Shown piece after piece: positions 34,199 through 42,676 of a stretch of 64,000 nt of DNA. The DNA is from a virus. Position 1 is the first letter of the stretch, and each line of letters begins with the position of its first letter. Made by a program: the position numbers and the translations under genes. The notes beneath the pieces are model-generated. The model was given only the letters and a program-made list of their open reading frames with translations. It searched no databases and was not told the origin of the DNA. The DNA lies in the IMG/VR virus record IMGVR_UViG_3300037487_001184, positions 60,230 through 124,229 of that record; one strand, 5' to 3'.

Positions 34199-36835
34199 TT
34201 ATCTTCGAATCCAACCCGGCAGTTCCTTTAACTCTGTGTAGGTCTCGAAAGCCTCACCCGTTCTAAGTACACCTAACTCAAATTCCAGGTAGTAAATAGT
34301 TCTCGTAGGCTGGATAAGCGCCCTACAATGGTAAATTCCTCTATCGATATCAAGTCCTGAGTTGATAACAGCATTCTTTAGTACTCCACCATCAAACCAG
34401 GCATCACGGTCGGTCTGCAACGCGTAGTCATAGATATCATACTTATTCTTCCAATCATCAAAAGCAGGTTCAAGAGTTCTATGAATCTCTCTCCATGTTA
34501 CAGGATGGTTAGGTTCAAACAAGAAGGTTCTCAGTATCGGCATAAGCATCCTATTCATAACCGTAATAAACCTAACAACATTGAGTTCTCTCAATGCGGA
34601 AGGTGCTCTTTGAGTAGTTCTCTGCTCCCAGAACATCGCGCCCTCGATACCTACGTATCTAGATATCATCAGGTAATTGATGCCGTTCTCTGCAAACAAG
34701 TCAGAGTAACCTGTAGTCCTATTAGTTTGGATATCAAAATCCAAATCCTCAACAAGTGTTACCACACCTCGTCTGGGTCCAACAGGAGCGTGACTTGAAC
34801 CGTAATCATTATCAGTCCTACATAAACAAGATGCTAGATGCCCAAGGTTGGAAACCCACTTCCTAGTATCATCCAAGTCATCATAAACCAACGGACGACC
34901 GTACCACAAAGAGAACCTATGACTATTGAAAGCCGGATGGCTCCAAGGGGCTCCACCTAGTCTCCAGGTCACTGCTTCTTCAGGACGCAATCCGTAAGGC
35001 ACCATCCCATACCCTAACATATCGGCTCTATCCTCACAGTATACAATCATCGCTTGATAGACCGTAGCAGAGGTAGTACCTGGAACCATAAGATCCATAC
35101 TCATATGAGCAGTATCTGCAGCATAAATTCCGGTTTGTGAAGGAGAATCACCTATCCAATCGGAATCATCAAAATCATCAAGCCCGTTAAACCCACCTGT
35201 GAGAGCAACACCCAGTGTCTCATCAGAAAGTTCTGGTCGATTAAGCCACCCAACTTCTGTATAAAAATCATTTGAAGAACTTTCATCAGTCACTGTTACA
35301 AGTGTAGACCTTTCATTAATGTAGTTAACAAAATATCTCTGAGATGTTGGGTCCATGCTAAGTGTTGGGAACCACTCTTGCATGGCACTTTGTCGAAGAT
35401 AAGAAACCTTTACATCAAAACTACCTCTTGAATCAAGCGCAGAATCGTATATAAACACTCTAAGGTCATCGCCCCAATCTCCTGGGTCTTTTGATGTGAA
35501 TGTTGCAGTGTCTTCCTGTACCCCTTCATACCCAAGAACTTCTGTAGTTATAAACCCTAATTTTATAGCTGAGGATGACTCAGATTTAATTTGTACAGAA
35601 GAGTCATCACCAGAAGCTACAGTTCTAAAAGCTAGTTTACCATCTACGGACAGCACAGTAGCCCCTTCTAATCCTGCCTCGTTTATTTGAGTAACTAACT
35701 GAGCAGAGGTCAATCTAAAAGAAGAGCCCGGTGATGTAGAGGGGCTTCTTTCATAAACACCTTCTACAAATCCTAATACAGTATAACAATGAAGAGCTAC
35801 TGTCATTATCTCTATATCATCTGCTACATTTGTAGCAAATACTTTAATCTTATCTGTACTTGTAGCCACGGCACTAACGTCATCAATAGCTGCAATTTCT
35901 TCCGCTATTTGTGTAGCAGTTCTTTGAATACCAGCAGTTAATGTTATAGTAGTGGGACTCCCCCACTCTCCATTATGCCTGACCCTAATTTTAAACTTAT
36001 CATTCTCAGTATCCGTCGCTTTAATAACAAACGGACCGGCAACAGTACCAGTTGTCCTACCAGATATAGTCGAATCATAAGCAAAGGAAAAATACTGATC
36101 TGCTCCACCATCTATGGATACAATTAGTTCATCTTCCCCAACGATATGCATATACTGTCCCATAGTGACACCAATAGTGCTATAAACATCATCAGCAACA
36201 TCCGATATCTCTAAATCATCGTCAGGGTTATCAGTAAATATCTTTACATGCCCGTGTATAGCTTCCGCATTTATACCTGTTGCTGCTGCTATTTCAAGAG
36301 CAATCTGTGAAGCAGACCTCGTTGTACCTTCAGTTAATGTTATAGGTAAAGCACTTCCCCATGTTCCTTCGTGTCGAATTTTGGCTGAGAACGCTTTATT
36401 ATCTGCGGTTATCTCAAACGGTCCTTCAACAGTACCAGTTACATGCCCACCAAAACTCTGAATAAATGTGTAAGGACCAGTTCTTCCTTCAACATAAGCA
36501 TGAGTTATAGCGTTACCTCTATCCGGGATAGTAACAGTAGCTGTAGTTGCAGTTAATGTGGAGGCATCAGAAGTTACGTCATAATGCGCCGTACGTATAA
36601 GATTCAAACGCGCACCCTGTCGAAGTGCCATTTCACAAACCAACGGATCATTTGTATATGGAACTTTCAGCCCATATGCTCTACGATAGTCATCAAGTGA
36701 TGTTACAGTCATTGGAACACCAACAGGTCCGCGTTCTGCTTGAATAACCATAGTAACATAACCCATAGCTACGGCATCGACAAACATTGAAAGGTCGTTT
36801 ATAGTCCAAATTACTCTAGCAGTGCCTAGTGTCAT
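34199..36835 (-). CDS. Tail sheath protein with inserted repeat domains
   Basis: 878 residues, long for a sheath. The N-terminal part (VIQAERGPVGVPMTVTSLDDYRRAYG) and the C-terminal core (RFITVMNRMLMPILRTFLFEPNHPVTWREIHRTLEPAFDDW, split here only for recognition, then FELGVLRTGEAF) match sheath proteins. Between them are two clear tandem copies of one domain at residues 133-226 and 262-360 (GTVxGPFxI ... IRHxGxWGS ... SQIAxEIAA ... D(D)LEI), and a shorter third at 373-437. These probably form surface-exposed knobs on the contractile tail. Confidence 0.9.
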   Translation of the reverse strand: MTLGTARVIWTINDLSMFVDAVAMGYVTMVIQAERGPVGVPMTVTSLDDYRRAYGLKVPYTNDPLVCEMALRQGARLNLIRTAHYDVTSDASTLTATTATVTIPDRGNAITHAYVEGRTGPYTFIQSFGGHVTGTVEGPFEITADNKAFSAKIRHEGTWGSALPITLTEGTTRSASQIALEIAAATGINAEAIHGHVKIFTDNPDDDLEISDVADDVYSTIGVTMGQYMHIVGEDELIVSIDGGADQYFSFAYDSTISGRTTGTVAGPFVIKATDTENDKFKIRVRHNGEWGSPTTITLTAGIQRTATQIAEEIAAIDDVSAVATSTDKIKVFATNVADDIEIMTVALHCYTVLGFVEGVYERSPSTSPGSSFRLTSAQLVTQINEAGLEGATVLSVDGKLAFRTVASGDDSSVQIKSESSSAIKLGFITTEVLGYEGVQEDTATFTSKDPGDWGDDLRVFIYDSALDSRGSFDVKVSYLRQSAMQEWFPTLSMDPTSQRYFVNYINERSTLVTVTDESSSNDFYTEVGWLNRPELSDETLGVALTGGFNGLDDFDDSDWIGDSPSQTGIYAADTAHMSMDLMVPGTTSATVYQAMIVYCEDRADMLGYGMVPYGLRPEEAVTWRLGGAPWSHPAFNSHRFSLWYGRPLVYDDLDDTRKWVSNLGHLASCLCRTDNDYGSSHAPVGPRRGVVTLVEDLDFDIQTNRTTGYSDLFAENGINYLMISRYVGIEGAMFWEQRTTQRAPSALRELNVVRFITVMNRMLMPILRTFLFEPNHPVTWREIHRTLEPAFDDWKNKYDIYDYALQTDRDAWFDGGVLKNAVINSGLDIDRGIYHCRALIQPTRTIYYLEFELGVLRTGEAFETYTELKELPGWIRR

Positions 36836-36854
36836 TCTATTACCCTCCTATTAT

Positions 36855-37118
36855 TTAGCAATTTATAATCTTAATTTCGCCATCAGCCGCCAGTCTATTT
36901 GTGTAACCTGGGACTAATTTCCTCAATACTGGTCTTGACTTTCCGTTTTTAGGGACTCTACAATTAGCCCCATTTGTAAGGGTAATATCAATTCCACCTG
37001 TCTTCACATCTTGTATGCAGATAAGACCAAGGACCTTAGCCGCTTTAGCACCGGACTCTACCGCCACTGGCTCAACAACTTGTCCTTCAACATTAGTGTA
37101 ATCTTCAAAAGTTGACAT
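36855..37118 (-). CDS. Hypothetical small protein between connector and sheath
   Basis: 87 residues, not recognised. Beta-rich centre (VLGLICIQDVKTGGIDITLTNGANCRVP) with a basic C-terminal third. It sits just upstream of the sheath gene with a good ribosome site. Small beta proteins here may be tail terminators or head decoration proteins, but no motif decides. Confidence 0.6.
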   Translation of the reverse strand: MSTFEDYTNVEGQVVEPVAVESGAKAAKVLGLICIQDVKTGGIDITLTNGANCRVPKNGKSRPVLRKLVPGYTNRLAADGEIKIINC

Positions 37119-37129
37119 ATTTTATACTC

Positions 37130-37777
37130 CTATTCAGTAGTTATATCAAACTCAACGTCTGTTGTGGGGGTAGACGTATAATGTTCAATTCTATCTAACC
37201 ATAAATCTAACACGGCTAAAACATAAGCACTGCTAAAAACAGGCTTTTCTAGTTGATCCATACCTAAAACCTTCTCGAATACGAACAATCCGTATTGTGA
37301 TTGGTCTATATCCGGTATCTGAGATTGAAATCCAGGCGGAAATATTTGAAACATCATTTCCGTCAACCAATCATGCTGCGCCTTATCCGTAGCCATTGTA
37401 AACATTTCGTAATATAAATTTATTGGTGTGGGGTATGGTTTTCTAGTAAATCCATCTGGACCTGTTGCCACACCTCCGCCCATAATCTGTGGAATATCGA
37501 CACTAATCTCTGTATCGCTAGGAACAAATACTTCGTGTCCAACCCTAAAACTTATAAGTCTGTGTTCAACGTGAGTACGAACAAATGCAACAGATGGATA
37601 CAAAGTCTCATTTTTTTCCCTATCCGGCATATATTCATAAACCTTCACTGGTCTGTAGTGAACACCCTGTGGTCCAGCAGGTAAAGCTACAGCATAGTTG
37701 AATTTTACCAACTCAAGTCTGCTTTTTATGAATGCATCCACGTACTGTAACACTACTATCGCATCCTTTCGGGCCAA
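37130..37777 (-). CDS. Probable tail terminator/neck protein
   Basis: 215 residues. No definite family match. It comes after the gp10-like gene (22-base overlap) and before the sheath, which is the usual slot for the tail terminator that caps the tube and sheath. The mixed alpha/beta sequence (SVAFVRTHVEHRLISFRVGHEVFVP, VFSSAYVLAVLDLWLDRIEHY) and length fit such neck proteins. The assignment rests on gene order. Confidence 0.55.
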   Translation of the reverse strand: MARKDAIVVLQYVDAFIKSRLELVKFNYAVALPAGPQGVHYRPVKVYEYMPDREKNETLYPSVAFVRTHVEHRLISFRVGHEVFVPSDTEISVDIPQIMGGGVATGPDGFTRKPYPTPINLYYEMFTMATDKAQHDWLTEMMFQIFPPGFQSQIPDIDQSQYGLFVFEKVLGMDQLEKPVFSSAYVLAVLDLWLDRIEHYTSTPTTDVEFDITTE

Positions 37778-38370
37778 GCCCGTTTAGCCCAATTACCATA
37801 TATGCCTTTAGGAGGAGCGCCCTGTAAACGAAATCTTTCCCTCATATCGGAAATCTTACCATATATCGCTGGTGCTCTAGCTGCACCTCCAAAAAATCCT
37901 TTACCTTGTTCGGCAAGTGTTAATACTCTGTTGATGCCGCCTCGACTGCCAGCAAAACCAACTCCACCTATGCTTGCAATAACTGCCGCTTTCACAATCG
38001 CCGCTGCCTCCGGCATACATTTAGCAACCGTGGGCCAGAGGAAAGGTCTTGCTGGCATTCTACCAGTGCCCATTTCATGATAAACAGCATAATCAGCACC
38101 AACAACCACACTGGCTGACATACCACCACCAGGAACAGCCATTATACTACCAATCAAACCTCCAGTACGATTCAAGGTTGCAGGTCCGCCTTCTTTAAGC
38201 GGTGCCCATCCTTCACCGCCCTTAGATATAAAATTCCTAGTCTCTGCGGCTATAAACTCCACTGCATTAAGAATACCGGCTTTACACCCAGCTCTTGCGG
38301 CTGCGGGTATCTTTCTTAAATCTCCGAGAGCTGCGGTTAACCCCTGAATGTCGAACTTAAGTGCTAGCAT
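37756..38370 (-). CDS. HK97 gp10-like head-tail/tail completion protein
   Basis: 204 residues. YAVYHEMGTGRMPARPFLWPTV is the diagnostic box of the HK97-gp10 family, preceded by GGEGWAPLKEGG and GGLIGSIMAVP. The Ala-rich N-terminal helix (LRKIPAAARAGCKAGILNAVEFIAAETRNFI is typical in composition) also fits. The C-terminal 60 residues are Gly/Arg-rich and probably disordered. It functions at the head-tail join in relatives. Confidence 0.8.
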   Translation of the reverse strand: MLALKFDIQGLTAALGDLRKIPAAARAGCKAGILNAVEFIAAETRNFISKGGEGWAPLKEGGPATLNRTGGLIGSIMAVPGGGMSASVVVGADYAVYHEMGTGRMPARPFLWPTVAKCMPEAAAIVKAAVIASIGGVGFAGSRGGINRVLTLAEQGKGFFGGAARAPAIYGKISDMRERFRLQGAPPKGIYGNWAKRAWPERMR

Positions 38371-38832
38371 CTACCAATCACCAAACTTAAATTTCTCACC
38401 TGTTGAAGCAGCGGGGATGACGTGTTCTAACGCTTCCGCCTTTCGCGCAAAGCAAGTTGTTAGAAGGTCAGTAGCTCCTACTAGTGGTGAATGCTCAGTC
38501 TGAATTCCTGGGAACTTCTCTGTTAAATCATAACGGATATCATTCCAGATGAAATGACCTGCATAATCCAACCCAGTGGTACCAAAAATAGCGGTAATTG
38601 CAGAGGTTTTAAAACAAAATCTAACCAAATCCATTTCAGTTACACCACCAACACCAACGCCATATCCTAATCCCTCACGAACGAACCTAAGATTCTCAGC
38701 CATAACATAGCCTTTAAAGACATATTCTGTTCCTGTAGGGGACACATAAGTTATATCCGAAGAAGCAGTGCCATCAAAAACACTCTCTATTATAGTTTTA
38801 ACTTGTGAGCCTATACTGTTCCAATTGGTCAT
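38371..38832 (-). CDS. Head-tail joining protein (stopper-like)
   Basis: 153 residues. Small beta-barrel-like protein (GTEYVFKGYVMAENL, GHFIWNDIRYDLTEKFPG) placed between the adaptor and the gp10-like gene, the usual place of the head-completion stopper. It overlaps the adaptor gene by 4 bases. No catalytic features. Family membership is inferred from order and fold-like patterning. Confidence 0.6.
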   Translation of the reverse strand: MTNWNSIGSQVKTIIESVFDGTASSDITYVSPTGTEYVFKGYVMAENLRFVREGLGYGVGVGGVTEMDLVRFCFKTSAITAIFGTTGLDYAGHFIWNDIRYDLTEKFPGIQTEHSPLVGATDLLTTCFARKAEALEHVIPAASTGEKFKFGDW

Positions 38833-39440
38833 GCTACATAATCCGGAGAATCAAGCAAGGTAGTGGCAGTAACAACTCTGGTTGCAAAAGTTCCTCCCCT
38901 GAACTGAGCAAGGTATGGTTTTAACAACATCCAGATAGGTGCTCCATAAGCTTTCATAGTTTTATACAGCAATGGTTTGTTTACAGAAGTCTGTTCCTTA
39001 ATTGTGGCTGCGTCCATAGTATTCTGAAGACCAACTTCCAATATGCCCATAATCTTAACACTTTTAACAAGTGCATTTTCAAGTAGAATATCGCCGCCTA
39101 CGGCTTGTTCATCTATGTTAGCTATATTCTTATCTATAACAAGACAAGCTGTTAATGCCTGTGCTTGTTTTACAGCATCTGGAATCTCAGTAACATCAAG
39201 TTGACAAGAGCGAGGAAAACAAAGCGCCTGATTTGCATATACTAAGTTGCCACGCAAAGGGAATGTACCCATAAACTGAGCAGCAACTCTAAGTCTGAAC
39301 TCCTTAGCTAAATCTTCGAAATTCAGCCAAGTGTCTAAGTAAGCTTCGTCGATACCAATATTCTGTAGAAAATCATCAGCATCTACAGCTTCTATAAAAC
39401 TATCAGCATATGCTCCGCCAACTGTAGTATCTACAGACAT
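38829..39440 (-). CDS. Head-tail connector/adaptor protein (gp6-like)
   Basis: 203 residues. The first helices (ADSFIEAVDADDFLQNIGI, LAKEFRLRVAAQFMGTFPLRGN) and the LCFPRSCQLDVTEIPDAVKQAQALTACLV helix follow the pattern of adaptor proteins that dock under the portal, where an Arg/Pro-rich loop precedes the long helix. Its start overlaps the end of the 64-residue gene by 1 base. It is second in line after the major capsid gene, as expected. Confidence 0.7.
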   Translation of the reverse strand: MSVDTTVGGAYADSFIEAVDADDFLQNIGIDEAYLDTWLNFEDLAKEFRLRVAAQFMGTFPLRGNLVYANQALCFPRSCQLDVTEIPDAVKQAQALTACLVIDKNIANIDEQAVGGDILLENALVKSVKIMGILEVGLQNTMDAATIKEQTSVNKPLLYKTMKAYGAPIWMLLKPYLAQFRGGTFATRVVTATTLLDSPDYVA

Positions 39441-39634
39441 TAATCCTTCTCATTATCAGAGGTTATTTTAAACCTCGGATCATCAGTGTTATATTTTTTC
39501 AAAGTTCTTAAAAACTTTGCGGCTTCTTTATCTACCTCTACTGGTTCATAATAAGGAAACTCAGTCTTTACATCTTTATGCATAAGGAAGTACTTACTTT
39601 CCTTGGGTCCAAGATATGTTGCGAATATTTTCAT
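39440..39634 (-). CDS. Small head-region protein
   Basis: 64 residues, charged, with an N-terminal beta-strand (MKIFATYLGPKESKYFLM) and a Lys-rich helix. Many phages carry a similar small protein just after the major capsid gene; roles vary. Start codon ATG at 39634 follows a very strong GGGGAGG ribosome site, suggesting high expression, as for a decoration protein. Function not recognised. Confidence 0.6.
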   Translation of the reverse strand: MKIFATYLGPKESKYFLMHKDVKTEFPYYEPVEVDKEAAKFLRTLKKYNTDDPRFKITSDNEKD

Positions 39635-39656
39635 AATACACCTCCCCTGAATAGGG

Positions 39657-39684
39657 TAGGTGGGCTCACATTAGAACCCACCTA
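39657..39684 (-). other. Hairpin directly after major capsid gene
   Basis: An 11-bp stem (TAGGTGGGCTC with GAACCCACCTA, one G-U wobble) and a 6-base loop starts 12 bases beyond the capsid stop. No T-tract follows, so it is probably an mRNA 3'-end stabiliser or pausing element that lets capsid mRNA accumulate, rather than a full terminator. Confidence 0.55.
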
Positions 39685-39695
39685 ACTGATTAATT

Positions 39696-40685
39696 TTAAT
39701 AAATACCCGTAACCTGGACCACCCCATTTTTGTCTTCGATTTGTAAGGCTATGCGAAGCGTAAGAACTATGATGATAACACGAGCAGAGATGTCCTTGTC
39801 AGTTTCTACCATAATCCTACGCTGAATACCCATAATAAGGTTCTTTGGGTCGCAGAATAATGTGGTACCATCGGGCATAAGCGAGCACGGTCTGATTGTG
39901 GTTCCAAAGACCTGAAGTGCATCATTGTAAGTTGCACTAAGTCTAATGTCACCAAGACCAGTCAATCTCTGACCAAGATACTTTGCATAATCAAACTCAA
40001 GTCTATGTGAAGTATATATCTTCATAGCTGACTTAAGGCGCTGATATCTAGTCGGAAGTGTACTAATGCTATATGCAAACACGTTCTCGTCAATTGACGG
40101 AGCCGTGGCATAAGCACAAGTATAAGCATCAGCCAGCTTCAAGATTCCATCCTGAGCCAATCGCATATCAGTAGCCGACCAATGTGTATCGGACACCGGT
40201 TCGGCATCATGTTTAATGTGATGAGTTTTATCGCCGGTAAGCAGAAGCTCTTCGAGTTCATACGAAACTTTCTGAGTGACTAGTTCCATAACAGTCTGCT
40301 CAAACCTTCCACCCTCGATGTTGTCTTCTAACACGTCGTAAGGAATACGCACTTCAGCTACTAGTTCCTGAGTATCAAGGTCAACGTAGCTAGTCGTAGG
40401 CGCAGCATAATCAGTAGATGCCAGCGGGGTAATACTTCCGCCGGGCTTGTGTAGCAGCGTATCGGACATAACTATCTTGTTAAGACGCATAGAAGGTCCG
40501 CTCATTGTTACTGTGCGAATCTCGTTTAGGATAGTAGGCTGGTCAACAATCATTCTGATGAATCTATCAGCCTGTTCCCTGTTAAGTAAACCACCACCAG
40601 CTCCACCAGAGCCGATGAGGTCGGTAGTCATGAAGATAGAGCCAGCGGCTCGTTCAACCATGTCTTGTGTGTTCGGTCTTGCCAT
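39696..40685 (-). CDS. Major capsid protein
   Basis: 329 residues. The sequence fits HK97-fold capsid proteins: an N-terminal helical arm (LLNREQADRFIRMIVDQPTILNEIRTV), the E-loop region (LHKPGGSITPLASTDYAAPTTSYVDLDTQELVAEVRIPYDVLEDNI), the spine helix (FEQTVMELVTQKVSYELEELLL), and the C-terminal P-domain strands (NLIMGIQRRIMVETDKDISARVIIIVLTLRIALQIED). It follows the scaffold and protease genes. It has no separate long N-terminal delta domain, in line with the separate scaffold gene. Confidence 0.85.
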   Translation of the reverse strand: MARPNTQDMVERAAGSIFMTTDLIGSGGAGGGLLNREQADRFIRMIVDQPTILNEIRTVTMSGPSMRLNKIVMSDTLLHKPGGSITPLASTDYAAPTTSYVDLDTQELVAEVRIPYDVLEDNIEGGRFEQTVMELVTQKVSYELEELLLTGDKTHHIKHDAEPVSDTHWSATDMRLAQDGILKLADAYTCAYATAPSIDENVFAYSISTLPTRYQRLKSAMKIYTSHRLEFDYAKYLGQRLTGLGDIRLSATYNDALQVFGTTIRPCSLMPDGTTLFCDPKNLIMGIQRRIMVETDKDISARVIIIVLTLRIALQIEDKNGVVQVTGIY

Positions 40686-40713
40686 CTTATAAATTCCTCC
40701 TAAAGTTAATTAA

Positions 40714-41829
40714 TTACGCCAATGCAAAAAGACCCTTGAACACATTATCGCTGTCACGGTCTTTTCTTGTAACTGGTTCTTTATCCTCAGTAATTCTACT
40801 AATAGACACATCTTCCTCTTCGAACTTGGTGAGTCTCTCTTCAAGTTCTTTTATTTTAGCCTCAAGTATTTCAACACCATCGACCCTAACTTCTACCACT
40901 GTATCAACCGCTGCCTTCACTTCCTCCACAGGCGGGGGGGCAAGTTTCTCAGAAAGTTGCTCAACAACCTTCGCCATTGCAGTTTCTAGTCTCTCATCAA
41001 GAGCCTTACCGATAGCATCGGGCAGACGTGTTTCCAGCAACTTTGAAAGCTGCTCTGAAGGATCAGTAGTAATCTCTTCAGTTCTCTCAATAACTTCTTC
41101 CATTTGTATAACCTCTTCAGTTTTTTTTAGCGAGTCCATTGGATTGGATTCAAATCTGAGCGCAATGCCCTCACCAGAATTATCCAGTCCCATACTCACA
41201 TAGGTACTAAAAGCATCAAGAGCGGACGCAACCGACTTTTTCTTGCTCTTAGAATCCAAGCTACTCATACTAAGTGTGCTAATAACATTAGTCACAAGTG
41301 AGTCTAATTCACGTAATATAATATCACCAAATGTCACAACGAATCCGTTAGAATCTATTCCAACTGTTGAAGCCATAGAGTTGCCCCTTACGGTTACAGC
41401 TTTTGAATCAGACTCTAGTAATTCACCAACTAATGCGAGCGCCCCACCCTCAAGCCTTTCCATATAGAAAGACCCTTTATTGAAAGCATCCATTGGTCGA
41501 TGATTAAACTTTTTATAAAAATCAAACTCCTCCACCCTCTGAACTTCCATATCATGTAACCAAACAAGTTTCTCCTTCAGTTCGTCAATGTTGGAAGTAG
41601 AAGGGACTAAAACACTTTGAATCACATCATTCATTCCTTTTTCCCCTCTTTTGTTTTTATCTATATTCCTAACAGTCCACTGAGCACGTTCTTCATCTTC
41701 TCTGACAATTTTAAAAGGCAATCTGTTACTACCGTGGTCGACAAGCGATACAAACTCAACATCAAAATCTGTAAGGTAGTTTACAAACTTGCTCTCTTCC
41801 ACAGTATTCTCGTCAATAACTTTACTCAT
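40714..41829 (-). CDS. Capsid scaffold protein
   Basis: 371 residues, highly acidic. The N-terminus (NYLTDFDVEFVSLVDHGSNRLPFKIVR) is a motif often seen at the start of scaffold or protease-linked head proteins in Gram-positive phages. The C-terminal 150 residues are glutamate-rich coiled coil (EEVIERTEEITTDPSEQL, ILEAKIKELEERLTKFEEED) ending in a basic patch (RKDRDSD) that could bind the capsid shell. It overlaps the protease gene by 8 bases. Scaffold identity is inferred from composition and order. Confidence 0.7.
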   Translation of the reverse strand: MSKVIDENTVEESKFVNYLTDFDVEFVSLVDHGSNRLPFKIVREDEERAQWTVRNIDKNKRGEKGMNDVIQSVLVPSTSNIDELKEKLVWLHDMEVQRVEEFDFYKKFNHRPMDAFNKGSFYMERLEGGALALVGELLESDSKAVTVRGNSMASTVGIDSNGFVVTFGDIILRELDSLVTNVISTLSMSSLDSKSKKKSVASALDAFSTYVSMGLDNSGEGIALRFESNPMDSLKKTEEVIQMEEVIERTEEITTDPSEQLSKLLETRLPDAIGKALDERLETAMAKVVEQLSEKLAPPPVEEVKAAVDTVVEVRVDGVEILEAKIKELEERLTKFEEEDVSISRITEDKEPVTRKDRDSDNVFKGLFALA

Positions 41830-42436
41830 TTACAACCCCACAACTGCAAGTAAATCTATGACTATGGTCTAACTCTATCTCAGTGGCAGTGGACAGTAAT
41901 ACTTCATGCACATGACGCATAGCTTCTGAGGACCAGGTAGGTATAACCTTGCCGTCCTCATCAAATACTATATGAATCACGTGTGAATGTTTATCTATAC
42001 TTTCGGATAGGTTCAGTTCTGTTTCTACGTCTAATTCTGTTGTTCTTGTTAAATCAACATAGGTTTTAGTTTCATCTGAAAAACCAGCTATCGAGTAGCC
42101 ATTGTATTCGCCTCTTAATACTTTATCCCAAATAGCGTCGCCTACGATTTGTGTTCCGAGAACCCAAGACCCTGTATAAAATTCGTCCGGGTCGTTCTCC
42201 CTCGCTATAAATGATTCAATCACGTAACAGCCGGATTCTTTCCAAGAATGTTGCTCATCAATCCGATTCACATACCCTTTTTTCATAAAATCATAGGCGA
42301 CGCGTTTAATCTCATTAGCGGTCATAGTAGTCCCATGCGAATCAATAAAACCAGGACGATATACTTCACCGAAAACAATGCGCTCATAAGTGTCTCTAAC
42401 AACTAGGCGCTTGTTTTTGTCGGGGCTACTACTCAT
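41822..42436 (-). CDS. XkdF-like putative prohead serine protease
   Basis: 204 residues. EVYRPGFIDSHGTTMTANEIKRVAYDFM, then DEQHSWKESGCYVIESFIA, then GSWVLGTQI and YNGYSIAGF are the ordered motifs of the XkdF family; the His and the YSIAG Ser suit a Ser-His protease. The C-terminal tail has several His (KHSHVIHIVF, RHVHEVLL, DHSHRFTCSCG), an unusual metal-binding-like addition. The ATG at 42436 has no Shine-Dalgarno: it lies directly after TATTAT. A perfect TTGACA sits upstream at 42472-42467 without a convincing -10. Confidence 0.8.
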   Translation of the reverse strand: MSSSPDKNKRLVVRDTYERIVFGEVYRPGFIDSHGTTMTANEIKRVAYDFMKKGYVNRIDEQHSWKESGCYVIESFIARENDPDEFYTGSWVLGTQIVGDAIWDKVLRGEYNGYSIAGFSDETKTYVDLTRTTELDVETELNLSESIDKHSHVIHIVFDEDGKVIPTWSSEAMRHVHEVLLSTATEIELDHSHRFTCSCGVVNE

Positions 42437-42501
42437 ATAATAGCACTACTAAAAAACACGTAATATTGTCAAGGGTAAATGCATTACTCCCTGCGTAAAA
42501 C

Positions 42502-42533
42502 TTGACAAATCAGTATGCATGGTTAATTATAAT
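42502..42533 (+). promoter_or_regulatory. Sigma70-like promoter with long spacer
   Basis: TTGACA at 42502-42507 and TATAAT at 42528-42533 are both perfect, but 20 bases apart. The sequence around it (CTTGACAAA...GCATGGT...TATAAT) matches the promoter at 53056-53084 except for three extra bases. Activity with a 20-base spacer would be low unless an activator helps. Confidence 0.45.
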
Positions 42534-42547
42534 GCACACATCGAGAA

Positions 42548-42617
42548 GGTGCCCCCAAAATGCAAAGATTTACTGCAAAAGAAACTTGTCAAGATGGTGC
42601 CCCAAAACGGGGGCACC
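42548..42617 (+). promoter_or_regulatory. Two GGTGCCCC arms competing for one GGGGGCACC
   Basis: GGTGCCCCC at 42548-42556 and GGTGCCCC at 42596-42603 are both complementary to GGGGGCACC at 42609-42617. The near copy makes an 8-bp hairpin with a 6-base loop; the far copy makes a 9-bp stem over a larger loop. They are mutually exclusive. Confidence 0.5.
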
Positions 42618-42676
42618 CCCTCCTACAATTTAGGGCAAAACATGAAAGCGCTTTCATAATTTTAATCAGAAAATGA
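42560..42676 (+). CDS. Possible 38-residue leader peptide
   Basis: ATG at 42560 preceded by GAAGG; open for 38 codons to TGA at 42674-42676. It contains the GGTGCCCC hairpin and the cre-like palindrome and ends one base before the first of the tandem hairpins. The placing between promoter and structured RNA recalls attenuation leaders. The coding signal is short and weak, and the sequence may be non-coding RNA instead. Confidence 0.25.
   Translation: MQRFTAKETCQDGAPKRGHPLLQFRAKHESAFIILIRK
42643..42656 (+). promoter_or_regulatory. cre-like operator palindrome
   Basis: TGAAAGCGCTTTCA is a perfect palindrome and a full match to the Firmicute catabolite-responsive element consensus TGWAANCGNTNWCA bound by CcpA; the palindrome extends to 16 bases (ATGAAAGC/GCTTTCAT). 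The site may also bind a phage repressor with a similar half-site. Confidence 0.4.

Noticed and set aside
42467-42472. TTGACA as promoter for the late operon
   Set aside because: No acceptable -10 at 16-18 bases (TAGTGC region only); TATTAT lies 24 bases away and abuts the start codon. The late promoter is not identified.
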